From Clostridiales bacterium (GTDB lineage: Bacteria > Bacillota > Clostridia > Tissierellales > Sedimentibacteraceae): DNA of 19,663 bases. A program made the position numbers and the translations under genes. The notes beneath the pieces were generated by a model that saw nothing but the letters and a program-made list of their open reading frames with translations, had not been told where the DNA came from and made no database searches. Each line of letters starts with the position of its first letter. Within the stretch, counting starts at the first letter, position 1. The stretch spans positions 1 through 19,663 of the forward strand of contig DNNV01000332.1 in assembly GCA_003497505.1 (NCBI GenBank), given 5' to 3'. This document shows, in pieces, positions 1 through 7,404 of this stretch.

Positions 1-36
1 AACCTATATTTGAATTTTTTCAATATTTTTTTTACA

Positions 37-64
37 AAATCAGCTTTTTTAGCATGATTTTTTT
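37..64 (+). terminator. possible weak hairpin terminator at left edge
   Basis: AAATCA-GCT (37-45) can pair with AGC (51-53) and TGATTT (55-60), with one bulged A at 54 and a five-T loop. The last arm runs into a T tract (58-64). The T tract lies on the plus strand, so this would end a plus-strand transcript entering from the left rather than the spoIVFB transcript. The stem is AT-rich and short, so chance is possible. The rest of bases 1-124 is AT-rich with no convincing coding sequence. Confidence 0.25.
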
Positions 65-124
65 ATCATTGAGAAAATATACGACTGCATTTCATTAATC
101 TGCTATAAGAAAAGCAAAAAAACA

Positions 125-649
125 TCATTTCCTTTTATATTTAATTAGATTAAACTTCCTTTTTATATTTTTTTCTATCAGAGAACGGTTTTCTTCCAGT
201 ATTCCTTTCAATGCCATAACAATGAGTAAAAAATAAAGATAATTGCCCTGAATATGTATGATTGTAAGAAAGCATGTTATGAAAAACGTGTTTGTCATTA
301 TCATATACCGGCATACGGTCTTCATATCTAAAAATATTTCCATCACAGACCTGCAGATATTTCCTCCGTCAAGGGGAACCACCGGTACCATGTTGATAAT
401 TGCAAGCAATGCATTGGCGTCGGCAAATCCTGAGTGCCCTGCAATTTTAAATATTACATATAAGCATAAATTAGCAGCAGGGCCGGCAAAAAATAAAGCC
501 AGCTTGCTTATAAATCCTATGTTTTCCAGATCAGCGTTGAGATTAAAGCCAAAGGGAGTAATTTTAACCTTATCTAACTTTATGTTCAAAATAAAAGCGG
601 CAATCAAATGTGCCGCTTCATGGACTGCAAGAGCGATTATTATAAGCAT
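125..649 (-). CDS. spoIVFB: SpoIVFB-like M50 site-2 protease, short form
   Basis: This is an intramembrane zinc metalloprotease of family M50, 174 aa. The zinc motif HEAAH is at residues 10-14. The second conserved motif, N-x-x-P followed by PLDGG, is at about 86-96 and carries the third ligand Asp94. A family-typical FFAGPAAN segment is near residue 53. In Bacillus, SpoIVFB cleaves pro-sigma-K in the outer forespore membrane and is held inactive by SpoIVFA and BofA. The gene directly follows a SpoIVFA-like gene with a 6-base gap, which supports the same role here. The protein is much shorter than the roughly 290-aa Bacillus enzyme. The HExxH starts at residue 10 instead of about 43, so the first membrane helix is missing, and there is no C-terminal CBS domain. 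An in-frame TGA at 656-658 rules out a longer upstream start. Family assignment is firm; the specific SpoIVFB role is inferred from context. Confidence 0.85.
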   Translation of the reverse strand: MLIIIALAVHEAAHLIAAFILNIKLDKVKITPFGFNLNADLENIGFISKLALFFAGPAANLCLYVIFKIAGHSGFADANALLAIINMVPVVPLDGGNICRSVMEIFLDMKTVCRYMIMTNTFFITCFLTIIHIQGNYLYFLLIVMALKGILEENRSLIEKNIKRKFNLIKYKRK

Positions 650-655
650 TACCCA

Positions 656-1282
656 TCATTCATTCATATCGAACAGCTTGGAAGGATTCATAGACTCGCC
701 ATTTTCCCAAACCTCTATATGGAGTAGCATATTTTCGGTATTCAGAGTTCCTATGATATCACCGCCGGAAATTTTGTCACCTTCATCTACAAAGGCTTCC
801 GCAATTTTCCCATAAACAAACAGCTTTCCGTCATTTTCAACTATTATATAGTTCAACAGCTTTTCGTTGCTTCCTACCTTTGCCACCTTTCCGTCGGAAA
901 CAGACCGTATTGACTGAGTATTTGAGATTATATCCAAGCCGTGATTGTAATATGAAGATTCTCCTGTTTTAATTAAGCCATACTCCTGATATATCTTCCC
1001 GCTAACAGGGGCGACATATTCGGATTTCTTCTCCGGCAGTATCTTGCCCTTTATTCCGGCGAAAAACTCTTTAATGGAAAGCTTCGCTTCATCAGTCTTG
1101 ATACTTTCACTCATTTTTACATCCGCTGCATTTAAAAAGTGTTTGGAAAAATCATTATTCAGCTGCTTGGTTACAATTACTGCAGCCACAAGCAATATAC
1201 TGAAAATAACTTGAAATGCTAACTTTTTATTAAATTGATCTTTTCTTTTTATATTGAATCTTTTTTTTGTTATCTTATTCAT
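656..1282 (-). CDS. spoIVFA: SpoIVFA-like protein, degenerate M23/LytM domain
   Basis: A 208-aa protein with a basic N terminus, one membrane helix at about 21-38, a linker, and a C-terminal LytM (M23 peptidase-like) domain at about 90-204. The start at 1282 is preferred over an in-frame ATG at 1303 because a GGAGG-rich stretch (1286-1297) stands just upstream. The zinc-binding motif HxxxD reads N113-H-G-L-D117, so the first ligand His is replaced by Asn. The HxH motif reads L176-L-H178, so the catalytic His is lost. The domain is therefore probably not a peptidase. In Bacillus, SpoIVFA anchors and inhibits SpoIVFB and is cleaved by the signalling protease SpoIVB. The position immediately upstream of the M50 gene matches the conserved spoIVFA-spoIVFB order. 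Confidence 0.8.
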   Translation of the reverse strand: MNKITKKRFNIKRKDQFNKKLAFQVIFSILLVAAVIVTKQLNNDFSKHFLNAADVKMSESIKTDEAKLSIKEFFAGIKGKILPEKKSEYVAPVSGKIYQEYGLIKTGESSYYNHGLDIISNTQSIRSVSDGKVAKVGSNEKLLNYIIVENDGKLFVYGKIAEAFVDEGDKISGGDIIGTLNTENMLLHIEVWENGESMNPSKLFDMNE

Positions 1283-1563
1283 ATCTCCACCCCCTCCATA
1301 CATATTATTAAAATGTTACAAGCTTTATTACAAAATATATGTCCTTATAAATATTTATTTTCCGTACATACATAAACATTTCTTCCATTAGGATTATGCT
1401 CCTTATATTTTAAAGCTGCTATTGTAATAACACAAAAAATTACAAAATTATGTGGAGTTATGGCAGTAAATATAATATAATTTTTAATAACGATAAAAGT
1501 TATATTAAGCAAATTTATATAACCTAACAGAACAATAATCAGAACTTGAAATGGAGAATTATT
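1283..1563. other. AT-rich divergent intergenic region
   Basis: This 281-base gap separates the divergent spoIVFA (minus) and acetyltransferase (plus) genes and must hold both promoters. On the plus strand, TATAAT at 1471-1476 is a good -10, but the sequence 17 bases before it (TTATGT, 1448-1453) is a poor -35. On the minus strand a CATATATT-like stretch near 1333-1340 faintly resembles a sigma-E -10, without a convincing -35. No coding sequence is visible. Confidence 0.35.
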
Positions 1564-2073
1564 ATGGATACAAATATGCTAAAAATACTGCCTTTAGAAA
1601 AAAAAGATGCGGCGTGTATCGTTAAGTGGAATGAAAACAAAACAGCTGACTTTTTAGTTCAATGGGCAGGTATTGGTTACAAATATCCTCTTTCTGAAAA
1701 GCAAATCATCGATAGAATTGAGTCTGAGACTTCATCATCAGGCTGTAGAATATATAAAATAATCCTTGATAACGATATGATAGGAACTATTGAACTCATG
1801 AGGATAGACACAGAGGCTAAGACAGCTAAAATCGGAAGATATTTGCTAAATCCCGAATTAACCGGTAATGGTTATGGCTCTGAAGCTTTAGAAAAATTCG
1901 TTTCCATTGCCTTTAACGATTTTCAACTTAAAAAGGTATGGTTGTCCGTATTCGATTTCAATAAATCTGCAATAAGATGCTACGAAAAAGTAGGTTTTAA
2001 ATCCGTAAATCAGGAAATTCGTGCAAATGGATGGACAGTAATAAATATGGAAATTATAAATCCCGAAATATAA
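1564..2073 (+). CDS. GNAT family N-acetyltransferase (RimJ/RimL type)
   Basis: A 169-aa acetyl-CoA-dependent N-acetyltransferase. The acetyl-CoA binding stretch IGRYLLNPELTGNGYGSEAL at about 97-116 has the R/Q-x-x-G-x-G/A-type loop (TGNGYG). The C-terminal N-KSA-I-R-CYEKVGFK segment is typical of the Acetyltransf_3 group. ATG at 1564 is chosen because GGAGAA (1553-1558) lies just before it. An in-frame TTG at 1546 would add six residues but would place that ribosome site inside the gene. The substrate cannot be told from sequence; relatives modify protein N termini, antibiotics or small amines. The gene stands alone, divergent from spoIVFA and convergent with the YjiH-family gene, and ends in a strong terminator. 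It is probably its own small transcription unit. Confidence 0.85.
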   Translation: MDTNMLKILPLEKKDAACIVKWNENKTADFLVQWAGIGYKYPLSEKQIIDRIESETSSSGCRIYKIILDNDMIGTIELMRIDTEAKTAKIGRYLLNPELTGNGYGSEALEKFVSIAFNDFQLKKVWLSVFDFNKSAIRCYEKVGFKSVNQEIRANGWTVINMEIINPEI

Positions 2074-2087
2074 TTAAGATAATGGTA

Positions 2088-2138
2088 AAAGCAGTATTCG
2101 ACATTAGCTTGCCGAATACTGCTTTAATTATTATTTTT
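2088..2138 (+). terminator. intrinsic terminator after the acetyltransferase gene
   Basis: Perfect 13-base arms, AAAGCAGTATTCG (2088-2100) and its complement (2113-2125), enclose a 12-base loop and are followed by a T-rich tail (2127-2140). On the minus strand only four T residues follow the stem, so it may also act, less efficiently, for the convergent operon ending at 2153. Confidence 0.85.
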
Positions 2139-2152
2139 TATTTAATAGCATT

Positions 2153-3586
2153 TTAGAATTTAACAAGTAAATTTGTGAGCAATGTAACTATTGGGATTGC
2201 AATAATTGTTCTTTCAAGAAAAACAATGAATAAATGTTTTACATTTACAGGAACTCTTGATTTTAATACTATCAGACCAACTTCTGTCATGTAGATAATC
2301 TGCAGTAATGATACCGCCCCCATTATAAACCTTGTTTTCTCAATCGGGAAATTTGCTAACATTAAAGGCGGTATATACATATCAGCAAAACCAACTAAGG
2401 CTGTCGGCGCAACTTCCTTGGCCCCCTCTATTCCCATAAGGTTTATATACCAGCCGAACGGAATTGATATAATATTAAAAATTGGTGTGAATTCTACCAA
2501 AATCAATACTATAGTTCCCCACGCCATAACAATCGGTATTAAATCCAGGAACATGCTGGAATATACAAGGAGTCCAGATTTTCCAACGTCCATTAATGTT
2601 GATTCCTTAGCTCTATGCCCTGCTAAGTTAAGTCCCCATTTAATCTTGGAGATACCTTCAGGTATTTCTTCATCAATTTGCTTTCCTGAAATTTCATCAT
2701 AAGTGTCAGGAAGCTTTGACAGTGGCGGAATTCTGGGTAAAATCATAGCTAAAATAATACCACCTAAGAGGCTTATCAAATAGAACACAGTGAATTTACT
2801 ATCCACACCGATAAGCTTAGCAATTACGAAACAGAATGGTATGGATACGAAAGAAAAGTTCATGGAAATTGTTGCCGCTTCTCTGGCGCTGTAATATCCT
2901 GTCTCATATTGGCGTGTAGTCAGGATTGCAGCAGCATTAGATGCTCCCAGCCACGAAGTTATCAAATCTATGGCTGAACGTCCCGGAACAGTAAACAGGG
3001 GACGTACTACATTTCTTACTAAAACACCTACAAATTCCATAATACCAAAATCAGTAAGCAGCGGCATTAAAAACGCAATACAAAGTACAACAGATACCAA
3101 TGTAGTTGAAACAGCCAGCATTGAGCCTCCTGTAGCACCGGATTTAATAACCTCGGGTCCAAAATTAAAATATACCATATATATTATAATTAACCCGATA
3201 AATCTGCTTGCTAAGTATATAGGTGACGGCGAAAACAATTTTCTCATATCTTCATTTTTCTGTATGAATGCCGGCTTGAATATCATATTTATTACTGTCA
3301 TAATTGATGAAAAAGTAATGAATACTAATACTAATAAGCTGGCGAGGTCAAAAGTTTCAAGCTGAAGCAAGTCTGATACCCAATTAATAACTATGCCTAT
3401 AGGAATAGTAAAGGATGTTCCGTATGGAATCGGTACAAGGAAAAGAAATCCTCCTATTGCAGATGCGAGTATAAATTTCATTATGCTTTTTGAATCTACA
3501 GGTTCAAGCTTTACAGTTTTAACCCCTTCAGAAGAATTTTCCGCACTTAATTGTTCATCAATATTATTGTTTTTTATTTCTTTCAT
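2153..3586 (-). CDS. YjiH family membrane protein (nucleoside-recognition/Gate domain)
   Basis: A 477-aa polytopic membrane protein with a hydrophilic N-terminal stretch of about 30 residues and about ten hydrophobic segments. The block IGGFLFLVPIPYG near residue 44 and the later Gate-type segment are characteristic of YjiH proteins. Members are probable transporters, but no substrate is firmly established. The start at 3586 is chosen because AAAGGAG (3594-3600) lies 7 bases upstream. The in-frame ATG at 3628 would overlap the aminotransferase end and has no such site. It is the last gene of the sigma-54 unit, 16 bases after the aminotransferase gene, so it probably moves the amino acid substrate or the hydroxyacid product. 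That role is inference. Confidence 0.85.
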   Translation of the reverse strand: MKEIKNNNIDEQLSAENSSEGVKTVKLEPVDSKSIMKFILASAIGGFLFLVPIPYGTSFTIPIGIVINWVSDLLQLETFDLASLLVLVFITFSSIMTVINMIFKPAFIQKNEDMRKLFSPSPIYLASRFIGLIIIYMVYFNFGPEVIKSGATGGSMLAVSTTLVSVVLCIAFLMPLLTDFGIMEFVGVLVRNVVRPLFTVPGRSAIDLITSWLGASNAAAILTTRQYETGYYSAREAATISMNFSFVSIPFCFVIAKLIGVDSKFTVFYLISLLGGIILAMILPRIPPLSKLPDTYDEISGKQIDEEIPEGISKIKWGLNLAGHRAKESTLMDVGKSGLLVYSSMFLDLIPIVMAWGTIVLILVEFTPIFNIISIPFGWYINLMGIEGAKEVAPTALVGFADMYIPPLMLANFPIEKTRFIMGAVSLLQIIYMTEVGLIVLKSRVPVNVKHLFIVFLERTIIAIPIVTLLTNLLVKF

Positions 3587-3602
3587 CCCTAAGCTCCTTT
3601 CA

Positions 3603-4766
3603 TTAATTAAATAAACTGATTTTTTCAATTCTGTCGAATGCTTCTTTCATCTTTTCAACATTAACAGTGCAGGCAATACGAATATAACCTTCTCCGCAAG
3701 CTCCAAAAGCATCACCCGGCAGCATTACTACATGCGCTTCTCTTAAAATCAAATCTGCAGCCTCAGCGCTTGATAGCCCTGTTCCCTTTATATTCATAAA
3801 CAAATAGAAGCTTCCTTTTGGAGGATATATAACAGAAAGCTTTGGAATCCGATTAATACGCTCAGCAGCATAAAACATTCTTTTTCTGTATTCCTCAATC
3901 ATAGGAGGCTGAATTTCATGACGGTTTCTCAAAGCATAAATTGCAGCTCTTTGTGAAATTGACGGCGCCGTGAAAACTACATTTTCATTAATCTGCTGTA
4001 TAGTTTTTATAATGTAGTCCGGTGCAATTATATTTCCTATTCTCCATCCTGTCATAGTAAAATTCTTTGAGAAAGAGTTAAGGATGATTGTTCTTTCCTT
4101 CATGCCCGGAAGGCTGGCAAACGGCACAAATGCATTCTGGTAGCTAAAGGATGTATAAATGTCATCAGCAATTACAATCAAATCATATTTAACTGCAATT
4201 TGTGCGATTTTTTCCATAACCTCAACAGTTAAACAATTGCCGGTAGGATTGCTTGGAGAGTTAATAACCAATGCTTTTGTTCTTTCAGTTATTAAGCCTT
4301 CTAATCTCTCTATATTGATTTGAAAATCCTCTTCTTCATAAGTAGGTAATTCAACAGGAATTCCTCTTGCTAATACTACCTGTTGCGGATATGGCGTAAA
4401 ATACGGAGCCTGCAAAATGACTTCATCACCATCATCAACAATTGCTTCTAAAGCTAAGTACATTCCAAGACATGCAGATGCACAGACAAATACTTCCTCA
4501 TCCTTTACATCTATAGCATACTCTTCTCTGTAGTAGTTAATTATCTCCTGTCGCAATTCAGGGTCTCCGCGAAAATCAGTATATTTTGTATGTCCCGCTT
4601 TAGCATCAGCAAAAGCATTGTCTATTATTATACTGTGTGTAATTAAATCAGGATCTCCCAGACTTAAATTAATAACGTCATTAAAAGATTTTGCTATGAC
4701 ATCAGATTGCCCCATGGCTGTACTCTGATCTTTCCAATACCTCTTTGCAATAAATTTATGTTTCAC
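3603..4766 (-). CDS. PLP-dependent aminotransferase, class I/II
   Basis: A 387-aa fold-type I aminotransferase that moves an amino group between an amino acid and a 2-oxoacid in the cytosol. Visible residues are SNPTGN with Asn173, ADDIY with Asp201 (binds the pyridine nitrogen), SFSKNF with Lys234 (Schiff-base lysine), and an Arg363 in YIRIAC for the substrate carboxylate. All key residues are present and the length is normal. The start is a GTG at 4766 with GGAGG (4776-4780) 9 bases upstream. It lies 20 bases after the D-2-hydroxyacid dehydrogenase gene and before the YjiH gene. A 2-oxoacid made here could feed the dehydrogenase. The amino acid used cannot be read from sequence; aspartate, aromatic and branched-chain amino acids are all possible for this class. 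Confidence 0.92.
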   Translation of the reverse strand: MKHKFIAKRYWKDQSTAMGQSDVIAKSFNDVINLSLGDPDLITHSIIIDNAFADAKAGHTKYTDFRGDPELRQEIINYYREEYAIDVKDEEVFVCASACLGMYLALEAIVDDGDEVILQAPYFTPYPQQVVLARGIPVELPTYEEEDFQINIERLEGLITERTKALVINSPSNPTGNCLTVEVMEKIAQIAVKYDLIVIADDIYTSFSYQNAFVPFASLPGMKERTIILNSFSKNFTMTGWRIGNIIAPDYIIKTIQQINENVVFTAPSISQRAAIYALRNRHEIQPPMIEEYRKRMFYAAERINRIPKLSVIYPPKGSFYLFMNIKGTGLSSAEAADLILREAHVVMLPGDAFGACGEGYIRIACTVNVEKMKEAFDRIEKISLFN

Positions 4767-4786
4767 CTTTCTTTTCCTCCATCCAA

Positions 4787-5809
4787 TTATGATAATATTG
4801 CTTTTGCTTTATCACTTACAGCTTTGTTTACCAGATATTGTGGTGTAATGCCTCTCCCTATTGCAGCTCCTATTTGTTCTGCTGCCTTGCGCCTGCATTC
4901 GATTAGGGCCTCCTCCGAATAATAAGCTACATGCGGTGTAATAATGACATTATCAAGCTCATACAAAGAACTTTCAAATTCAGCTTCATCAATTATTACA
5001 TCTACTCCCGCTGAATCTAATACGCCTTCCTTCAAAGCGCTGTACAAATCATCTTCTTTGATTATTCCTCCTCTTGAGGTGTTTATCAGGATACTGCCAC
5101 TTGGCATTCTCTTAAAAAGATTAATGTCAATCATGCCCTCAGTCTTTGGCGTCAACGGTGTATGCAGTGAAATTATATTGCAGGAAGCAAATAATTCTTC
5201 CAAGCTTTCAGCTTCTTGCACTCCGTATTCCTTAAAGACAGCTTTATCCAAAAACGGATCAAAAGCCATAACCTTCATTCCAAACACTTTCATCAATTCA
5301 GCAACACGCTTTGCAATATTGCCAAAAGACACTAAACCATAAACTCTGTCCTGCAGGCGATGTATCTGACCATATTCATAAATATCATCCACATTCCAAA
5401 TTTTATTTCTTGCAATCTTGTTATAAATTGTAATTTTCCTCACACAAGCCAAAGCCAGGGCAACGGTATGTAATGCAACCTCCTCAACACAATAATCAGG
5501 AACATTAGTTATACAGATTCCCATATCTGTTGCAGCATCCAAATCAATGGCATTTACGCCTATGGTCTGCGTTGCTATAATCTTGCATTTCTTCATTTGC
5601 TCTAATGTTTTTCTATCAAATTTAGTGTACACAGATATTACAGCATCTGCTTCCGGCAGTTCTTTTTCAATTGATACGATATCGTTTGCAGAAATATATT
5701 TAATTGTCAATATATGCTTTTTTCCCTCAAGAGCCTCTGCTATAATATCTTTCTCAAGCTGAATATTTCCTCCTTCATCATTAATTACTAATACCTTAAT
5801 CTCCTCCAT
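4787..5809 (-). CDS. D-2-hydroxyacid dehydrogenase (C-terminal-binding-protein-like)
   Basis: A 340-aa NAD(P)H-dependent oxidoreductase of the D-isomer-specific 2-hydroxyacid dehydrogenase family, interconverting 2-oxoacids and D-2-hydroxyacids. The dinucleotide fold begins at about residue 155 with a slightly altered glycine motif, GLVSFGNIA. The catalytic triad is present: Arg246 in NTSRGG, a Glu in the DEAEFE stretch at about 274-279, and His293 in TPHVA. The closest named relatives are the CtBP-like and phosphoglycerate dehydrogenase groups. It is the first gene after a -24/-12 promoter and has a strong GGAGGA ribosome site (5815-5820). With the downstream aminotransferase it could form a reductive amino-acid pathway, but the substrate is not known. 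Confidence 0.9.
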   Translation of the reverse strand: MEEIKVLVINDEGGNIQLEKDIIAEALEGKKHILTIKYISANDIVSIEKELPEADAVISVYTKFDRKTLEQMKKCKIIATQTIGVNAIDLDAATDMGICITNVPDYCVEEVALHTVALALACVRKITIYNKIARNKIWNVDDIYEYGQIHRLQDRVYGLVSFGNIAKRVAELMKVFGMKVMAFDPFLDKAVFKEYGVQEAESLEELFASCNIISLHTPLTPKTEGMIDINLFKRMPSGSILINTSRGGIIKEDDLYSALKEGVLDSAGVDVIIDEAEFESSLYELDNVIITPHVAYYSEEALIECRRKAAEQIGAAIGRGITPQYLVNKAVSDKAKAILS

Positions 5810-5843
5810 GTATATCCTCCTTTTTTCTTAAATTTAATATGAA

Positions 5844-5859
5844 GCAATTTTTGTGCCAA
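5844..5859 (-). promoter_or_regulatory. sigma-54 (-24/-12) promoter
   Basis: Read on the minus strand, this is TTGGCACAAAAATTGC, which matches the sigma-54 consensus TGGCAC-N5-TTGC with the exact 10-base spacing between the GG (5856-5857) and GC (5844-5845) doublets. Transcription is predicted to start near 5832. That leaves a leader of about 22 bases carrying the GGAGGA site for the hydroxyacid dehydrogenase gene. A sigma-54 activator gene lies directly upstream, which strongly supports the call. Confidence 0.9.
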
Positions 5860-5917
5860 TTAAAACAAGTCCAAATTGCAACATATATGTAGTTTATGTC
5901 TAAAATTGAAACAAAAA

Positions 5918-5956
5918 AATATTCACATATGAATATAGTATTCATATGTGAATATT
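5918..5956. promoter_or_regulatory. perfect 18-nt-arm palindrome: likely activator site and/or terminator
   Basis: The left arm AATATTCACATATGAATA (5918-5935), a three-base spacer, and the exact reverse complement (5939-5956) form a perfect inverted repeat. Its centre is about 105 bases upstream of the predicted sigma-54 start, where activator sites usually lie. It also begins 20 bases after the activator gene stop. On the minus strand it is followed by a run of seven T (5911-5917 region), so the RNA could fold into an AT-rich intrinsic terminator. Both roles may apply. Confidence 0.7.
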
Positions 5957-5976
5957 AATGTTATATATTTTTCCCT

Positions 5977-7347
5977 TTATAAGTCTTCATTAGTATATTC
6001 TTTGATTTTTCTCGCTGCGGTTGGTTGGCTAATACCTAATTGTTTTGCCACTTCCACCGATGTTTTATGTTCTTTGGCTGCTCTTTTTATAATAGACTTC
6101 TCATATTCTTTCATCATCTCAGGAAGAGTTCCCTTTCCGCAGTCAAAACTTGAATATGTATGTTTTTGTTCATCCTTAATGCTATCCGGCAAATTATTTA
6201 TTGTAATAATATCTTCATCACCCATAAGAATTAACCTTTCAATTGTATTTTCCAGTTCTCTGATATTTCCGGGCCATGGATAACTGCATAATCTTTTCAC
6301 AGCAGTACCCTCTATTCTTTTTTTCATATCATATTTCAAGTTAAATTTATCCGTAAAATATTTAATCAAAACAACACAATCTTCTGTTCTTTGTCGTAAA
6401 GGGGGAATATCAATTGTTACCACGTTAATTCTATAGAATAAATCTTCTCTGAAGGTGCCTTCTTCAACCATCTTTTTCAAATCCTTGTTTGTAGCTGTAA
6501 TCAACCGGAAATCAACTTCAATTTCTTTGGTATCTCCCAACGGTATTATTGTTTTCTTCTGCAGTGCCTTGAGAAGCTTTACCTGAAGCTTCAATGGAAG
6601 CTCACCTATCTCATCAAGGAATAATGTACCCTGATTAGCCGTTTGAATAAGGCCCATTTTCCCTTCATGGCTTGCTCCGGTGAATGCTCCCTTTTTATAG
6701 CCAAACAACTCACTTTCCAACAAGTTTTCAGGTATTGCACCGCAGCTTATTTCTACAAAAGGCCCTTTAGCCCTTGGACTGTTTTCGTGTAAAAATTTTG
6801 CAAATGTGGTTTTTCCCACACCCGATTCTCCTGTAAACAATACACTTACATCATATGATTTTATCTTTTTTATAATCTCAAATGTAATTTTTGCTCCTAT
6901 TAAACTCGTCATATCTTGTTTTAAATAATCCTGCAAATGAGTCAATGCCTGTTGATATTCTTCTAATTTCTCAAGGAGTTTGTCCCTTTCTGTCTGCAAA
7001 CTTTTAATTTCATCGCTTGGAATAGAATAGCTTACCACATATTGAATACTGCCATTGTCATTATATATGGGGACACCATTAATAATAAGATAGTCGCCCT
7101 TTTTATTTTTGTGGGACATGATAACCTTTTTTCCAGTCTCAAAGACTTTTTTGGCAACTGAAGGATTCAGAATTTTCTGTTTTTCCAATTCGGTGATGCT
7201 GCGTCCTATTACATACTTTTTCTTTACATTGTATTTTTCCTCAAACCCGTTAGTAACATATATCATCCTGCCATCCTTGTCCACTATTGCAAGATCGTCA
7301 AACATCTCATTTAATATTCGTCCGTAATTTATTTCTTTCAGTATCAC
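5977..7347 (-). CDS. sigma-54-dependent activator: PAS, AAA+, TyrR-like HTH
   Basis: A bacterial enhancer-binding protein of 456 aa. An N-terminal PAS sensor domain lies at about 10-110, then a coiled-coil linker (about 112-140), the AAA+ domain (about 145-370) and a C-terminal HTH (about 429-451). The AAA+ domain carries Walker A GESGVGKT (173-180), the sigma-54 contact loop GAFTGA (220-225), Walker B TLFLDE (about 241-246) and WPGNIREL. The intact GAFTGA means it should activate sigma-54 polymerase. The HTH (LGISQPTAARKIKEY) resembles that of TyrR, a regulator of aromatic amino acid genes, so an amino acid or oxoacid ligand at the PAS domain is plausible. GTG at 7347 is preferred because AGAGGA (7353-7358) precedes it; the ATG at 7362 lacks a ribosome site. 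The target promoter lies just downstream. Confidence 0.9.
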   Translation of the reverse strand: MILKEINYGRILNEMFDDLAIVDKDGRMIYVTNGFEEKYNVKKKYVIGRSITELEKQKILNPSVAKKVFETGKKVIMSHKNKKGDYLIINGVPIYNDNGSIQYVVSYSIPSDEIKSLQTERDKLLEKLEEYQQALTHLQDYLKQDMTSLIGAKITFEIIKKIKSYDVSVLFTGESGVGKTTFAKFLHENSPRAKGPFVEISCGAIPENLLESELFGYKKGAFTGASHEGKMGLIQTANQGTLFLDEIGELPLKLQVKLLKALQKKTIIPLGDTKEIEVDFRLITATNKDLKKMVEEGTFREDLFYRINVVTIDIPPLRQRTEDCVVLIKYFTDKFNLKYDMKKRIEGTAVKRLCSYPWPGNIRELENTIERLILMGDEDIITINNLPDSIKDEQKHTYSSFDCGKGTLPEMMKEYEKSIIKRAAKEHKTSVEVAKQLGISQPTAARKIKEYTNEDL

Positions 7348-7360
7348 ATTTATCCTCTTC

Positions 7361-7404
7361 ATTCATATAAAAAATATGAATGTCTTTCTAAAAGCTACAT
7401 GAAT
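7361..7404. promoter_or_regulatory. repeated ATTCATAT half-sites, possible autoregulatory operator
   Basis: ATTCATAT (7361-7368) and ATATGAAT (7374-7381) form an 8-base inverted repeat with a five-A spacer, and ACATGAAT follows at 7397-7404. The same half-site occurs in the large palindrome at 5918-5956. The element sits right at the start of the activator gene, so the activator may bind here and control itself. The motif is AT-rich, so chance recurrence cannot be excluded. Confidence 0.4.

Noticed and set aside
66..128. A 20-codon minus-strand reading frame starting at the overlapping ATGATG after spoIVFB
   Set aside because: Low-complexity Phe-rich peptide with no family resemblance, ending quickly; likely chance in AT-rich sequence.
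258..815. Long plus-strand open frame across spoIVFB and spoIVFA
   Set aside because: Antisense shadow; the minus-strand proteins have clear family motifs and this frame has none.
1304..1380. Possible sigma-E promoter for spoIVFA
   Set aside because: A CATATATT-like -10 is visible but no matching -35 at the right spacing, so it is only noted under the intergenic region.
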